NCBI GenBank assembly: GCA_964502775.1
Contig: CAZCYE010000078.1
Span: forward strand, 1-7,325
DNA length: 7,325 nt
Origin: CAZCYE01 sp964502775
Lineage (GTDB): Bacteria; Actinomycetota; Acidimicrobiia; IMCC26256; PALSA-555
Reading direction: 5' to 3'
The notes beneath the pieces are model-generated. The model had not been told where the DNA came from and ran no database searches. It saw only the letters and a list, made by a program, of their open reading frames with translations. Numbering within the stretch: position 1 is the first letter of the stretch; each line of letters starts with the position of its first letter. Below, in pieces: positions 1 through 6,113 of this stretch. The position numbers and the translations under genes are program-made.

Positions 1-351
1 GCCAAGAAGTACATCGAGGACGGCCATTACGGCGGGAAGGGGTCGGAGTCGCACAAGGCCGCGGTCATCGGCGACACGGTGGGCGACCCGTTCAAGGACA
101 CTGCCGGCCCGGCGCTGAACCCGCTCATCAAGGTGATGAACCTGGTCTCGTTGCTGATCCTGCCGGCCATCATCTCCCTGCGCGACGACGACGGTCCCCG
201 CTTGGGCATCGCCTTCGGGTCACTGGTGGTGTTGCTCGCGTCGATCGCCTACTCGAAGCGCCGGGGCGGCGCCTTCGCCGACGAGTCGGATGTGGTCGAG
301 GAGTCGCTCGACGCGCACGGCGGCACGCCGGGGACCAGCGCCGGCGAGTAG
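1..351 (+). CDS. hppA: Membrane-bound ion-pumping pyrophosphatase, C-terminal fragment (5' end outside window)
   Basis: The frame is open from base 1 to a TAG at 349-351, giving the last 116 residues of a protein whose family is usually about 700-800 residues. Membrane pyrophosphatases hydrolyse cytoplasmic pyrophosphate and pump H+ or Na+ across the membrane. The fragment opens with the family's highly conserved end block: AKKYIE, then GGKGS, HKAAVIGDTVGDPFKDT (about residues 19-35) and GPALNPLIK. In this family that block contributes acidic and lysine residues to the Mg-pyrophosphate site. Two hydrophobic segments follow (about residues 41-60 and 70-85), matching the last transmembrane helices. 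A hydrophilic acidic tail ends the protein. The residue that separates K+-dependent from K+-independent pumps lies upstream of the window, so subtype and ion cannot be read here. The gene converges on the DedA gene 59 bp downstream. Identification is very secure; only the 5' part is missing. Confidence 0.94.
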   Translation, partial: AKKYIEDGHYGGKGSESHKAAVIGDTVGDPFKDTAGPALNPLIKVMNLVSLLILPAIISLRDDDGPRLGIAFGSLVVLLASIAYSKRRGGAFADESDVVEESLDAHGGTPGTSAGE

Positions 352-410
352 CGGCGTCTGCAGGTTCTGCCGCTGCCGCCGCCGCCGGGCGTCGCAACGC
401 TTCGTGGGGC

Positions 411-1112
411 TCAGGCGTCCTCGCCGAGGATCTCCTCGAGCTCGGCGGCCTCGGCCTCGGCCTGGGCCGCGGTGAGCGGCGCGTGGCGGGCGCGTCGGGC
501 CCGGCGCCATTCCAGGTATACCGGCAGCAGCGACACCAGGATCACGACGGCCACGATCGGCAGCAGGTACGTGTCGATGTCGTCGCCGATGGTGTCGCCC
601 AGGGCGTAGCCGAGGAGGCTGACGCCCACAGCCCAGCAGAATGCCCCCACCACGTTGTAGGCGAGGAACGTGACCCGGCGCATCTCGCCGACACCGGCCA
701 GGGTCGGTGCGAACGTGCGCACGATGGGCACGAAGCGGGCGATGACGATGGTCTTCGGGCCATGCTTCTGGAAGAACACCTTGGTGCGGTCCACGAACTC
801 CTGCTTGAAGATGCGCGAGTCCTGCTTGCGGAACAGGCGGGGGCCGAGGCGCTGGCCGATCGTGAAGCCGACCTGGTCGCCGATGACCGCAGCCACGAAG
901 CAGCCGATCACGACCATCGCCACGTCGAGCCGGCCCTGGCCCGCAAGGAGTCCCGCGGTGAACAGCAGCGAGTCGCCGGGGAGGAAGAACCCGATGAGGA
1001 GCCCGGTCTCGGCGAAGATCACGAGCCACAGGACCACTTCTCCCCACGGAGAGAGCGAATCGAAGGCTTCCTTGATGTCGATGCCAAAGATCGCCAGTGA
1101 GCTCGGCGTCAC
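411..1112 (-). CDS. DedA family (SNARE-associated/VTT domain) inner-membrane protein
   Basis: This 233-residue membrane protein belongs to the DedA/VTT family. Members are implicated in membrane homeostasis, and some recycle lipid carriers such as undecaprenyl phosphate. What is visible: a hydrophobic segment containing E35, then FLPGDSLL at 43-50 with D47, GDQVGFTIGQRLG at 79-90, and KTIVIARFVPIVRT at 120-133 with R126 and R132. A two-segment hydrophobic C-terminal half follows (about 148-172 and 182-200), then a basic stretch and an Ala/Glu-rich tail. From memory, E39, D51, R130 and R136 are the functionally essential residues of E. coli YqjA/YghB. All four have counterparts here at a constant offset of 4, which supports a functional protein. 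The start is GTG at 1112-1110, chosen because a Shine-Dalgarno-like AGGTGA sits 6 nt upstream. The gene is divergent from topA. The substrate cannot be assigned from sequence, so no symbol is given. Confidence 0.93.
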   Translation of the reverse strand: MTPSSLAIFGIDIKEAFDSLSPWGEVVLWLVIFAETGLLIGFFLPGDSLLFTAGLLAGQGRLDVAMVVIGCFVAAVIGDQVGFTIGQRLGPRLFRKQDSRIFKQEFVDRTKVFFQKHGPKTIVIARFVPIVRTFAPTLAGVGEMRRVTFLAYNVVGAFCWAVGVSLLGYALGDTIGDDIDTYLLPIVAVVILVSLLPVYLEWRRARRARHAPLTAAQAEAEAAELEEILGEDA

Positions 1113-1118
1113 GCCCGG

Positions 1119-1127
1119 TCACCTTAG
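1119..1127 (-). promoter_or_regulatory. Ribosome binding site (or overlapping -10 element) of the DedA gene
   Basis: On the minus strand this reads CTAAGGTGA, ending 6 nt before the GTG start. The AGGTGA core is a reasonable Shine-Dalgarno sequence at normal spacing and supports the GTG start. The same bases also contain TAAGGT, which fits the actinobacterial -10 pattern TANNNT and would place transcription initiation close to the GTG. A leaderless mRNA is therefore an alternative reading. I see no good -35 box 17 bp upstream of it, so I favour the ribosome-binding-site interpretation. Confidence 0.5.
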
Positions 1128-1279
1128 ACGGCAACGGATTCGGCACCCGGCTTGACGAGCGCGCTCCGGGCATGGCACCAATCCGGGCCGTTCGACGTTT
1201 CGGATGCGTCGCTTCGTGACGGACAGCGGCCAGACTGACCACTCCGCGTCGCGTTGTGCGCGCGAGATCAATGGAGATT

Positions 1280-1290
1280 GGAGAGAGAGG
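1280..1290 (+). promoter_or_regulatory. Purine-rich ribosome binding region of topA
   Basis: The purine run GGAGAGAGAGG lies just before the GTG at 1295. Its first GGAG ends 11 nt before the start and its last AGAGG ends 4 nt before it, bracketing normal Shine-Dalgarno spacing. This favours GTG 1295 over the upstream in-frame ATG at 1271 and GTG at 1256, neither of which has a comparable purine box. Confidence 0.6.
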
Positions 1291-1294
1291 ATCG

Positions 1295-4042
1295 GTGGCG
1301 AAGGCACTCGTGATCGTGGAGTCGCCGGCGAAGGCGAAGACCATCCAGGGCTTCCTCGGTCGCGATCGCTTCACGGTCAAGGCCAGCATCGGTCACATCC
1401 GCGACCTGCCGAGCAGCGCGAAGCAAGTGCCCAAGGGCATCACCGATCGTGAGGTCCGTCGCCTCGGGATCGATGTGAGCAACCACTTCCAGCCCGTCTA
1501 TGTCGTCGTCGACAAGAAGAAGGACGTGGTCAAGGAGCTCAAGGCGGCGCTGGTCGACGCGGAGGAGCTCTACCTGGCCACCGACGAGGACCGCGAGGGC
1601 GAGGCGATCTCGTGGCACGTGCTCGAGGTCCTGAAGCCGTCGGTGCCGGTGAAGCGCCTCGTGTTCCACGAGATCACCCAGGCGGCCATCGAGAACGCGC
1701 TCGAGCACTGGCGCGACCTGGACATGAAGCTCGTGGAGGCCCAAGAGGGCCGCCGCGTGCTCGACCGGCTCTTCGGCTACGAGATGTCGCTGGTGGCGCG
1801 CCGCCGGGCGGGCGGAGCCACGTCGGCCGGGCGGGTGCAAAGTGTTGCCGACCGCCTCGTGGTGGAGCGCGAGCGGGCCCGGATGGCCTTCCGGTCGGCT
1901 TCCTACTGGGATCTGGAGGGCACGTTCCGGGCCCATGACGCCGACTTCACGGCCACGCTGGTGAGCGTCGACGACCGGCGCCTGGCCGCGGGCCGTGACT
2001 TCGATCCGGCCACCGGGCAGCTCACGGCCGCCGCCCCGGCCTCCCCGGCCTCCCCGCCGGGCGAAGGCCCGAGTCCGGTGGTGGTGCTCGACGAGGCCGA
2101 GGCCCGGGCGCTGGCGACGGCGCTGACCGACGGCGCGTTCCACGTGGCCTCGGTCGAGACCCGCTCGACCACCGAACGGCCCAAGCCTCCCTTCACCACG
2201 TCGACGCTCCAGCAAGAGGCGGCCCGCAAGCTCGGCTTCAGTGCGGGCCGCACGATGGCCGTCGCGCAGCGCCTCTACGAGAACGGCTACATCACCTACA
2301 TGCGGACCGACTCGACCGCGCTGTCGGACCAGGCCCTCACCGCGGCTCGCGATCGAATCGGGGCGCTCTACGGCGCTGAGTACCTGCCGGCCGAGCCGCG
2401 CCGGTACCAGAGCAAGGTGAAGAACGCCCAGGAAGCCCACGAGGCCGTGCGCCCGGCCGGAGACGCGATGCGCGTCACCGACGACATTGCCTCCGAGCTC
2501 GACACGGACGAGCGCCGGCTCTACGAGCTGGTGTGGAAGCGCACCGTCGCGAGCCAGATGGCCGACGCGCGCATCCGGCGTGTCACCGCCCGCCTCGAGG
2601 CGACGGCGTCCAGCGGCGAAGCCGTCGTGTTCCAGGCCACGGGGCGCACGATCGAGTTCGCGGGGTACCTACGCGCGTACGTCGAGGGGGCGGACGACCC
2701 CGAGGCCGAGTTGGAGGACCGCGAGGCGCTCCTGCCCCCGCTGGACGAGGACGACCGGGTGGAGTGTCGCGAGGTGACACCGTCGATGCACACGACCCAA
2801 CCACCGGCTCGATACACCGAGGCCAGCCTGGTGAAGGAGCTGGAGGAGCGCGGGATCGGAAGGCCATCGACGTACGCGACGGTGATCGACACCCTGTTGC
2901 GGCGTGACTACGTGTGGAAGAAGGGCAGCGCGCTGGTACCCACGTGGACGTCGTTCGCCAAGACCCAGCTCCTCGAGCGCCACTTCCTGCACCTGATCGA
3001 CTACGAGTTCACGGCCACGATGGAAGAGGCGCTCGACGCGATCGCGCGTGGCGAGGGCGAGGCCGAGAAGTGGTTGCACACGTTCTGGTTCGGCAATGGT
3101 CAAGCGGGGCTCAAGGAGCTGGTCGACGACGAGCACCTGGCCACGATCGACCCGGCCGATGTGAACGCGGTGCACATCGGACACGACGCCAACGGCGTGG
3201 AGATCCTGGTGAGGGTGTGGAACAACGGGGCCAGCGTGATGCGAGGCGAGGAGCGCGCGCCCGTGCCCGCCGACCTCGCGCCCGACGAGCTCACCGTCGC
3301 CAAGGCCGAGGAGATCATCGCCAAGGGCTCGGGCGGACCGCGGGTGCTGGGCAACGACCCCGACACGGGGCAGCCGGTGCTCGCGCTCACGGGCCGCTTC
3401 GGGCCCTTCGTCCAGCTGGGCGAGATGGACGAAGGTGCATCCGCCGAGAAGCCGAAGCGAGCATCGCTGTTCGCCTCCATGGATTCCGACACCGTGACGC
3501 TCGACGATGCCCTCCGACTCCTCGCGCTCCCTCGGATCGTGGGGGTGGACGGTGACGGGACCGAGATCTCCGCGCAGAACGGGCGCTACGGCCCGTATCT
3601 CAAGAAGGGAACCGACAGTCGCAGCCTCGAGCGCGAGGAGCAGCTGTTCACGATCACCCTGGCTGAGGCGGAAGCCATCTTCGCGATGCCCAAGCAGCGC
3701 GGCCGCACGAAGCCGCCTCTCGCCGAGTTGGGCCCGCACCCCGACTCGGGCAAGGCGGTACGCGTGCTCGACGGTCGCTACGGCCCGTACGTGACCGATG
3801 GTGAGGTGAACGCCAGCGTGCCGCGCGGGGTCACGCCCGAGACGGTCGACCTCGGGCAGGCCGTCGAGCTGCTGGCCGAGCGAGCGGCGCGCGGTCCGGC
3901 CCCGGCCAAGGGGACCAAGGCCAAGGGGACGAAGGCGAAGGGGACGAAGGCCAAGGGTAAGAAGGCCACCCGCTCGCGGGCACCGTCGCCGGGGACCAAG
4001 CGAGTGGTGCCCAAGCGCGCGGCGCGCCGAGGCGGCTCCTGA
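1295..4042 (+). CDS. topA: DNA topoisomerase I (type IA), actinobacterial form without zinc fingers
   Basis: TopA relaxes negative supercoils by cutting one DNA strand through a 5'-phosphotyrosine link. From GTG 1295 the product has 915 residues, close to my recollection of about 934 for M. tuberculosis TopA. The N-terminal Toprim domain begins AKALVIVESPAKAKT with Glu9, numbered as in E. coli. The acidic DxDxE motif is D97-D99-E101. SAGRVQSV with Arg180 and the active-site segment YITYMRTDST follow; Tyr335 is the catalytic tyrosine and Arg337 its partner. Conserved blocks KVKNAQEAHEA and GRPSTYATVI come next. The C-terminal third has three GR(F/Y)GP(F/Y) topoisomerase repeats (about 700, 765 and 825) instead of zinc fingers; the protein has a single Cys. 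It ends in a Lys-rich tail of about 50 residues built on AKGTK repeats. Oddities: residues 165-177 read SLVARRRAGGATS where the family usually has an SPVLW-type motif, and a Pro/Ala/Ser-rich loop occurs near 245-260. Starts at 1256 or 1271 would add 13 or 8 residues without recognisable homology. Confidence 0.97.
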   Translation: MAKALVIVESPAKAKTIQGFLGRDRFTVKASIGHIRDLPSSAKQVPKGITDREVRRLGIDVSNHFQPVYVVVDKKKDVVKELKAALVDAEELYLATDEDREGEAISWHVLEVLKPSVPVKRLVFHEITQAAIENALEHWRDLDMKLVEAQEGRRVLDRLFGYEMSLVARRRAGGATSAGRVQSVADRLVVERERARMAFRSASYWDLEGTFRAHDADFTATLVSVDDRRLAAGRDFDPATGQLTAAAPASPASPPGEGPSPVVVLDEAEARALATALTDGAFHVASVETRSTTERPKPPFTTSTLQQEAARKLGFSAGRTMAVAQRLYENGYITYMRTDSTALSDQALTAARDRIGALYGAEYLPAEPRRYQSKVKNAQEAHEAVRPAGDAMRVTDDIASELDTDERRLYELVWKRTVASQMADARIRRVTARLEATASSGEAVVFQATGRTIEFAGYLRAYVEGADDPEAELEDREALLPPLDEDDRVECREVTPSMHTTQPPARYTEASLVKELEERGIGRPSTYATVIDTLLRRDYVWKKGSALVPTWTSFAKTQLLERHFLHLIDYEFTATMEEALDAIARGEGEAEKWLHTFWFGNGQAGLKELVDDEHLATIDPADVNAVHIGHDANGVEILVRVWNNGASVMRGEERAPVPADLAPDELTVAKAEEIIAKGSGGPRVLGNDPDTGQPVLALTGRFGPFVQLGEMDEGASAEKPKRASLFASMDSDTVTLDDALRLLALPRIVGVDGDGTEISAQNGRYGPYLKKGTDSRSLEREEQLFTITLAEAEAIFAMPKQRGRTKPPLAELGPHPDSGKAVRVLDGRYGPYVTDGEVNASVPRGVTPETVDLGQAVELLAERAARGPAPAKGTKAKGTKAKGTKAKGKKATRSRAPSPGTKRVVPKRAARRGGS
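2036..2053 (+). repeat. Two tandem 9-bp units (CCGGCCTCC) inside topA
   Basis: Two exact copies of CCGGCCTCC (2036-2044, 2045-2053) are followed by a partial third (CCG). They encode Pro-Ala-Ser repeats at residues 248-253, in a low-complexity Ala/Pro/Ser/Gly loop between the conserved GRDFD and VVLDEAEA segments. Unit length is a multiple of three, so copy-number change would keep the frame. Confidence 0.75.
3905..3964 (+). repeat. Four tandem 15-bp units encoding the AKGTK repeats of the TopA tail
   Basis: Units start at 3905, 3920, 3935 and 3950. The first three encode Ala-Lys-Gly-Thr-Lys and differ only at third codon positions (ACC/ACG and GCC/GCG). The fourth encodes Ala-Lys-Gly-Lys-Lys. 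The array forms the core of the basic C-terminal tail, which probably contacts DNA without sequence specificity, as lysine tails do in other actinobacterial TopA proteins. The near-identical 15-mers suggest expansion by replication slippage, which would keep the reading frame. Confidence 0.85.
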
Positions 4043-4086
4043 TTCCTGCGCCGTCACCGGCCAACCGCCGGCGAGAGTTGCCGTCC

Positions 4087-4092
4087 TACGCT
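4087..4092 (+). promoter_or_regulatory. Candidate -10 element (TACGCT) for a leaderless MFS-tmk-holB transcript
   Basis: TACGCT fits the actinobacterial TANNNT -10 pattern and ends 8 nt before the GTG at 4101, so transcription would begin at or within a base or two of the start codon. No Shine-Dalgarno sequence stands at normal spacing before that GTG, which is consistent with a leaderless mRNA. No clear TTGACA-like -35 box is visible. The call rests on one hexamer plus the missing ribosome binding site. Confidence 0.4.
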
Positions 4093-4100
4093 GCTGCCTC

Positions 4101-5480
4101 GTGAGCGAGGACAGCGCCCCGTTCATCCCGCCGCGTGCCGACGCGCGGGCGATGCCGAAGGGCCCGTGGCGGGTGTTCGCCACGCGGGCGTACTTCCGCC
4201 TCTGGCTCGCGCAGGTGATCTCGAGCACCGGCGACTGGATCGGCCTGATCGCGATCGTCGCCATCGCGGCCCGGGTGTCGGACAACTCGGGGACCGCCGT
4301 GAGCCTCGTGATGCTCGCCCGGGTCGTGCCCGGTTTCTTTCTCGGAACCGTAGGTGGAGTCATCATCGACCGGTTCGACCGCCGTCGCGTGATGGTCGCG
4401 TGCGATGTGGGCCGGGCCTCGATGTTCGTGCTGCTCCCGTTCGTCGACACCGTTGCCGGCCTCGTGCTCATCTCGTTCGTGCTCGAGATGCTCACGTTGC
4501 TCTGGGGACCCGCCAAGGACGCGTCGGTACCCCACCTCGTGGCCAAGGAGCAGCTCACCGCGGTCAACTCGCTGTCGCTCGTGGCGTCGTACGCCACCTT
4601 CCCGGTGGCATCGCTGGTCTTCTCCCTACTGGCCGCCGTGGATATCGACCAGGAGGCGCTCGCGCTCTATGTGGACGCGGCCACGTTCCTGGTCTCGGCA
4701 TTCATCGTGTGGCGGCTGCCGATTCCCCACGAGACCCGCCATCGCGGTCGGCGTGTCGACTGGACCTCCACGCTGCGCGACATCAAGGAGGGGCTCGGCT
4801 TCATCGCCGGGCATCCACGGGTTCGGGGGGTGGTCGTGGGCCTCGGTGTGGGGTTGATCGGCTGCGGGGCCATGGTCCCGCTCGGTCCCGCCTTCGCGCG
4901 CCAGGTCCTGGGCGGTGGCTCTGCCACCTTCGGGGCCCTGATGACCGCGTTCGGCGTCGGCGCTTCCATCGGGGTGATCGTGCTCCTCTTGGTGCAACGC
5001 AAGCTGCGACGTGAGGCGGTGTTCGACTACGCGGTCATGGCCGCGGGGGCGGTGCTGATCCTGGCTGCGTCCTTCTCGAACGTGGCCGTGGCCACCCTGC
5101 TGATCGCAGCGGTGGGCGCGTGCGCGGGTACGTCGTATGTGACAGGGTTCACCGTGCTCCAGGAGACCGTGCACGACGAGCTGCGCGGTCGAACGTTCGC
5201 GACGCTCTACACGGTCATCCGGCTCTGCCTCCTGCTCGCGCTGGTGGTGTCGCCGCTGTGGGCCGACCTGTGGGACTGGGCGGTGGGTGAGATCTTCGGG
5301 GGAAAGACGGTGAGCATCGGCGACCAGCGCTACCGGCTCACCGGTGTGCGCGTGGCGCTGTGGGGTGGAGGGCTCATCACGCTCGCGGCGGGATGGTGGG
5401 CGCGCTGGACGATGGTGCGGGCGCGCCGCCTAGGTCCCAACGAGCACGGACTCGGCGTGCCCGAACCGGGTGCGGCATGA
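4101..5480 (+). CDS. Major facilitator superfamily (MFS) permease, EntS/DHA3-like
   Basis: The product is a 459-residue integral membrane protein with about 12 hydrophobic segments (roughly 32-55, 66-88, 98-118, 119-138, 157-179, 189-206, 242-265, 275-297, 309-326, 328-350, 368-388, 415-435). The MFS motif A loop between helices 2 and 3 is clear at about 85-97 (GGVIIDRFDRRRV). LTAVNSLSL near 152-160 and DELRGRTFATLY at 359-370 are typical of the MFS_3 branch of efflux-type permeases. A charged loop near 207-240 separates the two six-helix halves. The start is GTG 4101, 58 nt after topA, without a visible ribosome binding site; an internal ATG at 4152 (residue 18) is the alternative. The last four bases overlap the tmk start (ATGA), implying translational coupling. 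I recall an MFS-like domain fused to the thymidylate kinase beside topA in Streptomyces, so this gene may be the unfused equivalent. Substrate is unknown, and it may no longer act as a transporter. Confidence 0.9.
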   Translation: MSEDSAPFIPPRADARAMPKGPWRVFATRAYFRLWLAQVISSTGDWIGLIAIVAIAARVSDNSGTAVSLVMLARVVPGFFLGTVGGVIIDRFDRRRVMVACDVGRASMFVLLPFVDTVAGLVLISFVLEMLTLLWGPAKDASVPHLVAKEQLTAVNSLSLVASYATFPVASLVFSLLAAVDIDQEALALYVDAATFLVSAFIVWRLPIPHETRHRGRRVDWTSTLRDIKEGLGFIAGHPRVRGVVVGLGVGLIGCGAMVPLGPAFARQVLGGGSATFGALMTAFGVGASIGVIVLLLVQRKLRREAVFDYAVMAAGAVLILAASFSNVAVATLLIAAVGACAGTSYVTGFTVLQETVHDELRGRTFATLYTVIRLCLLLALVVSPLWADLWDWAVGEIFGGKTVSIGDQRYRLTGVRVALWGGGLITLAAGWWARWTMVRARRLGPNEHGLGVPEPGAA

Positions 5481-6106
5481 CCGCGCGCGACATGAGCGCG
5501 CGCGGCTCCTTCATCGTCTTGGACGGCGGGGACGCGACGGGAAAGACCACCCAGGCCGGTCGCCTCGTGGCCCGCCTCGCCGAAGCGGGGCACGAGATGG
5601 TGCACACCTTCGAGCCCGGCGGCACCGATCTCGGCCTCCGCCTCCGCGAGCTGCTGCTCGGTGGCGCGCTCGTCGTCGAGCCCGAGGCCGAGGCCCTGCT
5701 GATGACCGCTGACCGCGCGCAGCACGTGCTGGAGGTCATCCGCCCCGCGCTGGCGCGAGGTGCGTGGGTCGTGAGCGACCGCTTCGTGCCGTCGTCGCTC
5801 GCGTACCAGGGTGTGGGCCGAGGAATCGGCGTGCCCGCGATCGAGATCCTGAACGGGATCGCCACCGGCGGGCTCGAGCCGGACCTCGTGGTCGTCCTCG
5901 ATCTGGCGCCCGATGCGGCCATGGCCCGGTTCGGCGCCGCGCGTGATCGGCTCGAGGCCGAGGATGACGCGTTCCGCCTCGCGGTGCACGAGGCCTACCG
6001 CGACCTGGCCGACTCGCGCGGGTGGGTGCTCGTCGATGCGTCGGGTGACGAGAACGAGGTCGCATCGCGCATCTGGTCGATCGTGGCCGAGCGCCTCCCC
6101 GTCTGA
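5477..6106 (+). CDS. tmk: Thymidylate kinase (dTMP kinase)
   Basis: Tmk phosphorylates dTMP to dTDP with ATP, the step feeding dTTP synthesis. The 209-residue product is the normal length for a bacterial enzyme. Visible motifs: the P-loop DGGDATGKTTQ at 16-26 with Lys23, EPGGTDLGLRLRELLL at 46-61, ADRAQHV at 78-84, the DR motif SDRFVPSSLAYQGVGRG at 100-116 (D101, R102), LEPDLVVVLDL at 133-143, and a basic LID region ARDRLEAEDDAF at 155-166. An Ala at the P-loop position that is Arg in yeast, with arginines in the LID, fits a bacterial type II enzyme. Phe45 stands where most bacterial enzymes have Arg in TREPGGT. The ATG at 5477 overlaps the upstream stop codon; an ATG at 5492 (residue 6) is an equally plausible start and would remove only a non-conserved leader. 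Neither has a clear Shine-Dalgarno sequence, so coupling to the MFS gene is likely. Confidence 0.95.
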   Translation: MTARDMSARGSFIVLDGGDATGKTTQAGRLVARLAEAGHEMVHTFEPGGTDLGLRLRELLLGGALVVEPEAEALLMTADRAQHVLEVIRPALARGAWVVSDRFVPSSLAYQGVGRGIGVPAIEILNGIATGGLEPDLVVVLDLAPDAAMARFGAARDRLEAEDDAFRLAVHEAYRDLADSRGWVLVDASGDENEVASRIWSIVAERLPV

Positions 6107-6113
6107 GGCCGTC

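Larger units (their letters stand above)
1113..1294. other. Divergent intergenic region between the DedA gene and topA
   Basis: This 182-bp stretch must hold the promoters of both divergent genes. On the plus strand no TANNNT -10 element is present, because the only TA dinucleotide (1125-1126) is followed by GACG. A TTGACG at 1152-1157 resembles a -35 box, but the bases 17-18 bp downstream do not form a convincing -10. A 10-bp perfect palindrome, GAGCGCGCTC, lies at 1157-1166, overlapping the last base of that TTGACG. The heptamer TCCGGGC occurs in direct orientation at about 1165 and 1182. I can assign no promoter for topA with confidence. Confidence 0.4.

Noticed and set aside
350..374. Inverted repeat AGCGGC/GCCGCT in the hppA-DedA convergent gap as a terminator
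   Set aside because: The stem is only 6 bp with a 13-nt loop and no T-run follows on either strand; a Rho-independent terminator is not supported.
1256..1294. Upstream in-frame starts of topA at GTG 1256 and ATG 1271
   Set aside because: The extra residues show no TopA homology. GTG 1295 has the purine-rich ribosome binding region and places Glu9 at the family's usual number.
220..1389. 389-codon minus-strand frame covering the DedA gene and the start of topA
   Set aside because: It is in a different frame from the DedA protein, its translation is Arg/Pro-rich with no motif, and it runs across the divergent intergenic region and into topA.
1268..2440. 390-codon minus-strand frame opposite the 5' half of topA
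   Set aside because: It is antisense to the conserved Toprim and catalytic domains, with a low-complexity His/Arg/Gly-rich translation; a composition artefact.
4057..4071. CCGGC/GCCGG hairpin after topA as a terminator
   Set aside because: A 5-bp stem with no T-run is weak and frequent by chance in this composition; topA read-through into the MFS gene remains possible.
2669..4597. Long open frame of 642 codons on the minus strand opposite the 3' half of topA and the start of the MFS gene
   Set aside because: It lies antisense to two well-supported genes, its translation is rich in Arg, Leu, Val and His without a recognisable domain, and long antisense frames are expected in GC-rich DNA.
5440..5480. 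Programmed -1 ribosomal frameshift joining the MFS protein to Tmk
   Set aside because: No classical slippery heptamer is visible before the MFS stop, and the overlapping ATG gives a simpler explanation through translational coupling.
5913..6113. N-terminal extension of the holB frame into tmk
   Set aside because: The frame is open upstream, but the translation is Arg/Ser-rich shadow sequence of tmk. ATG 6114 matches the family's N-terminus (FDALLGQE).
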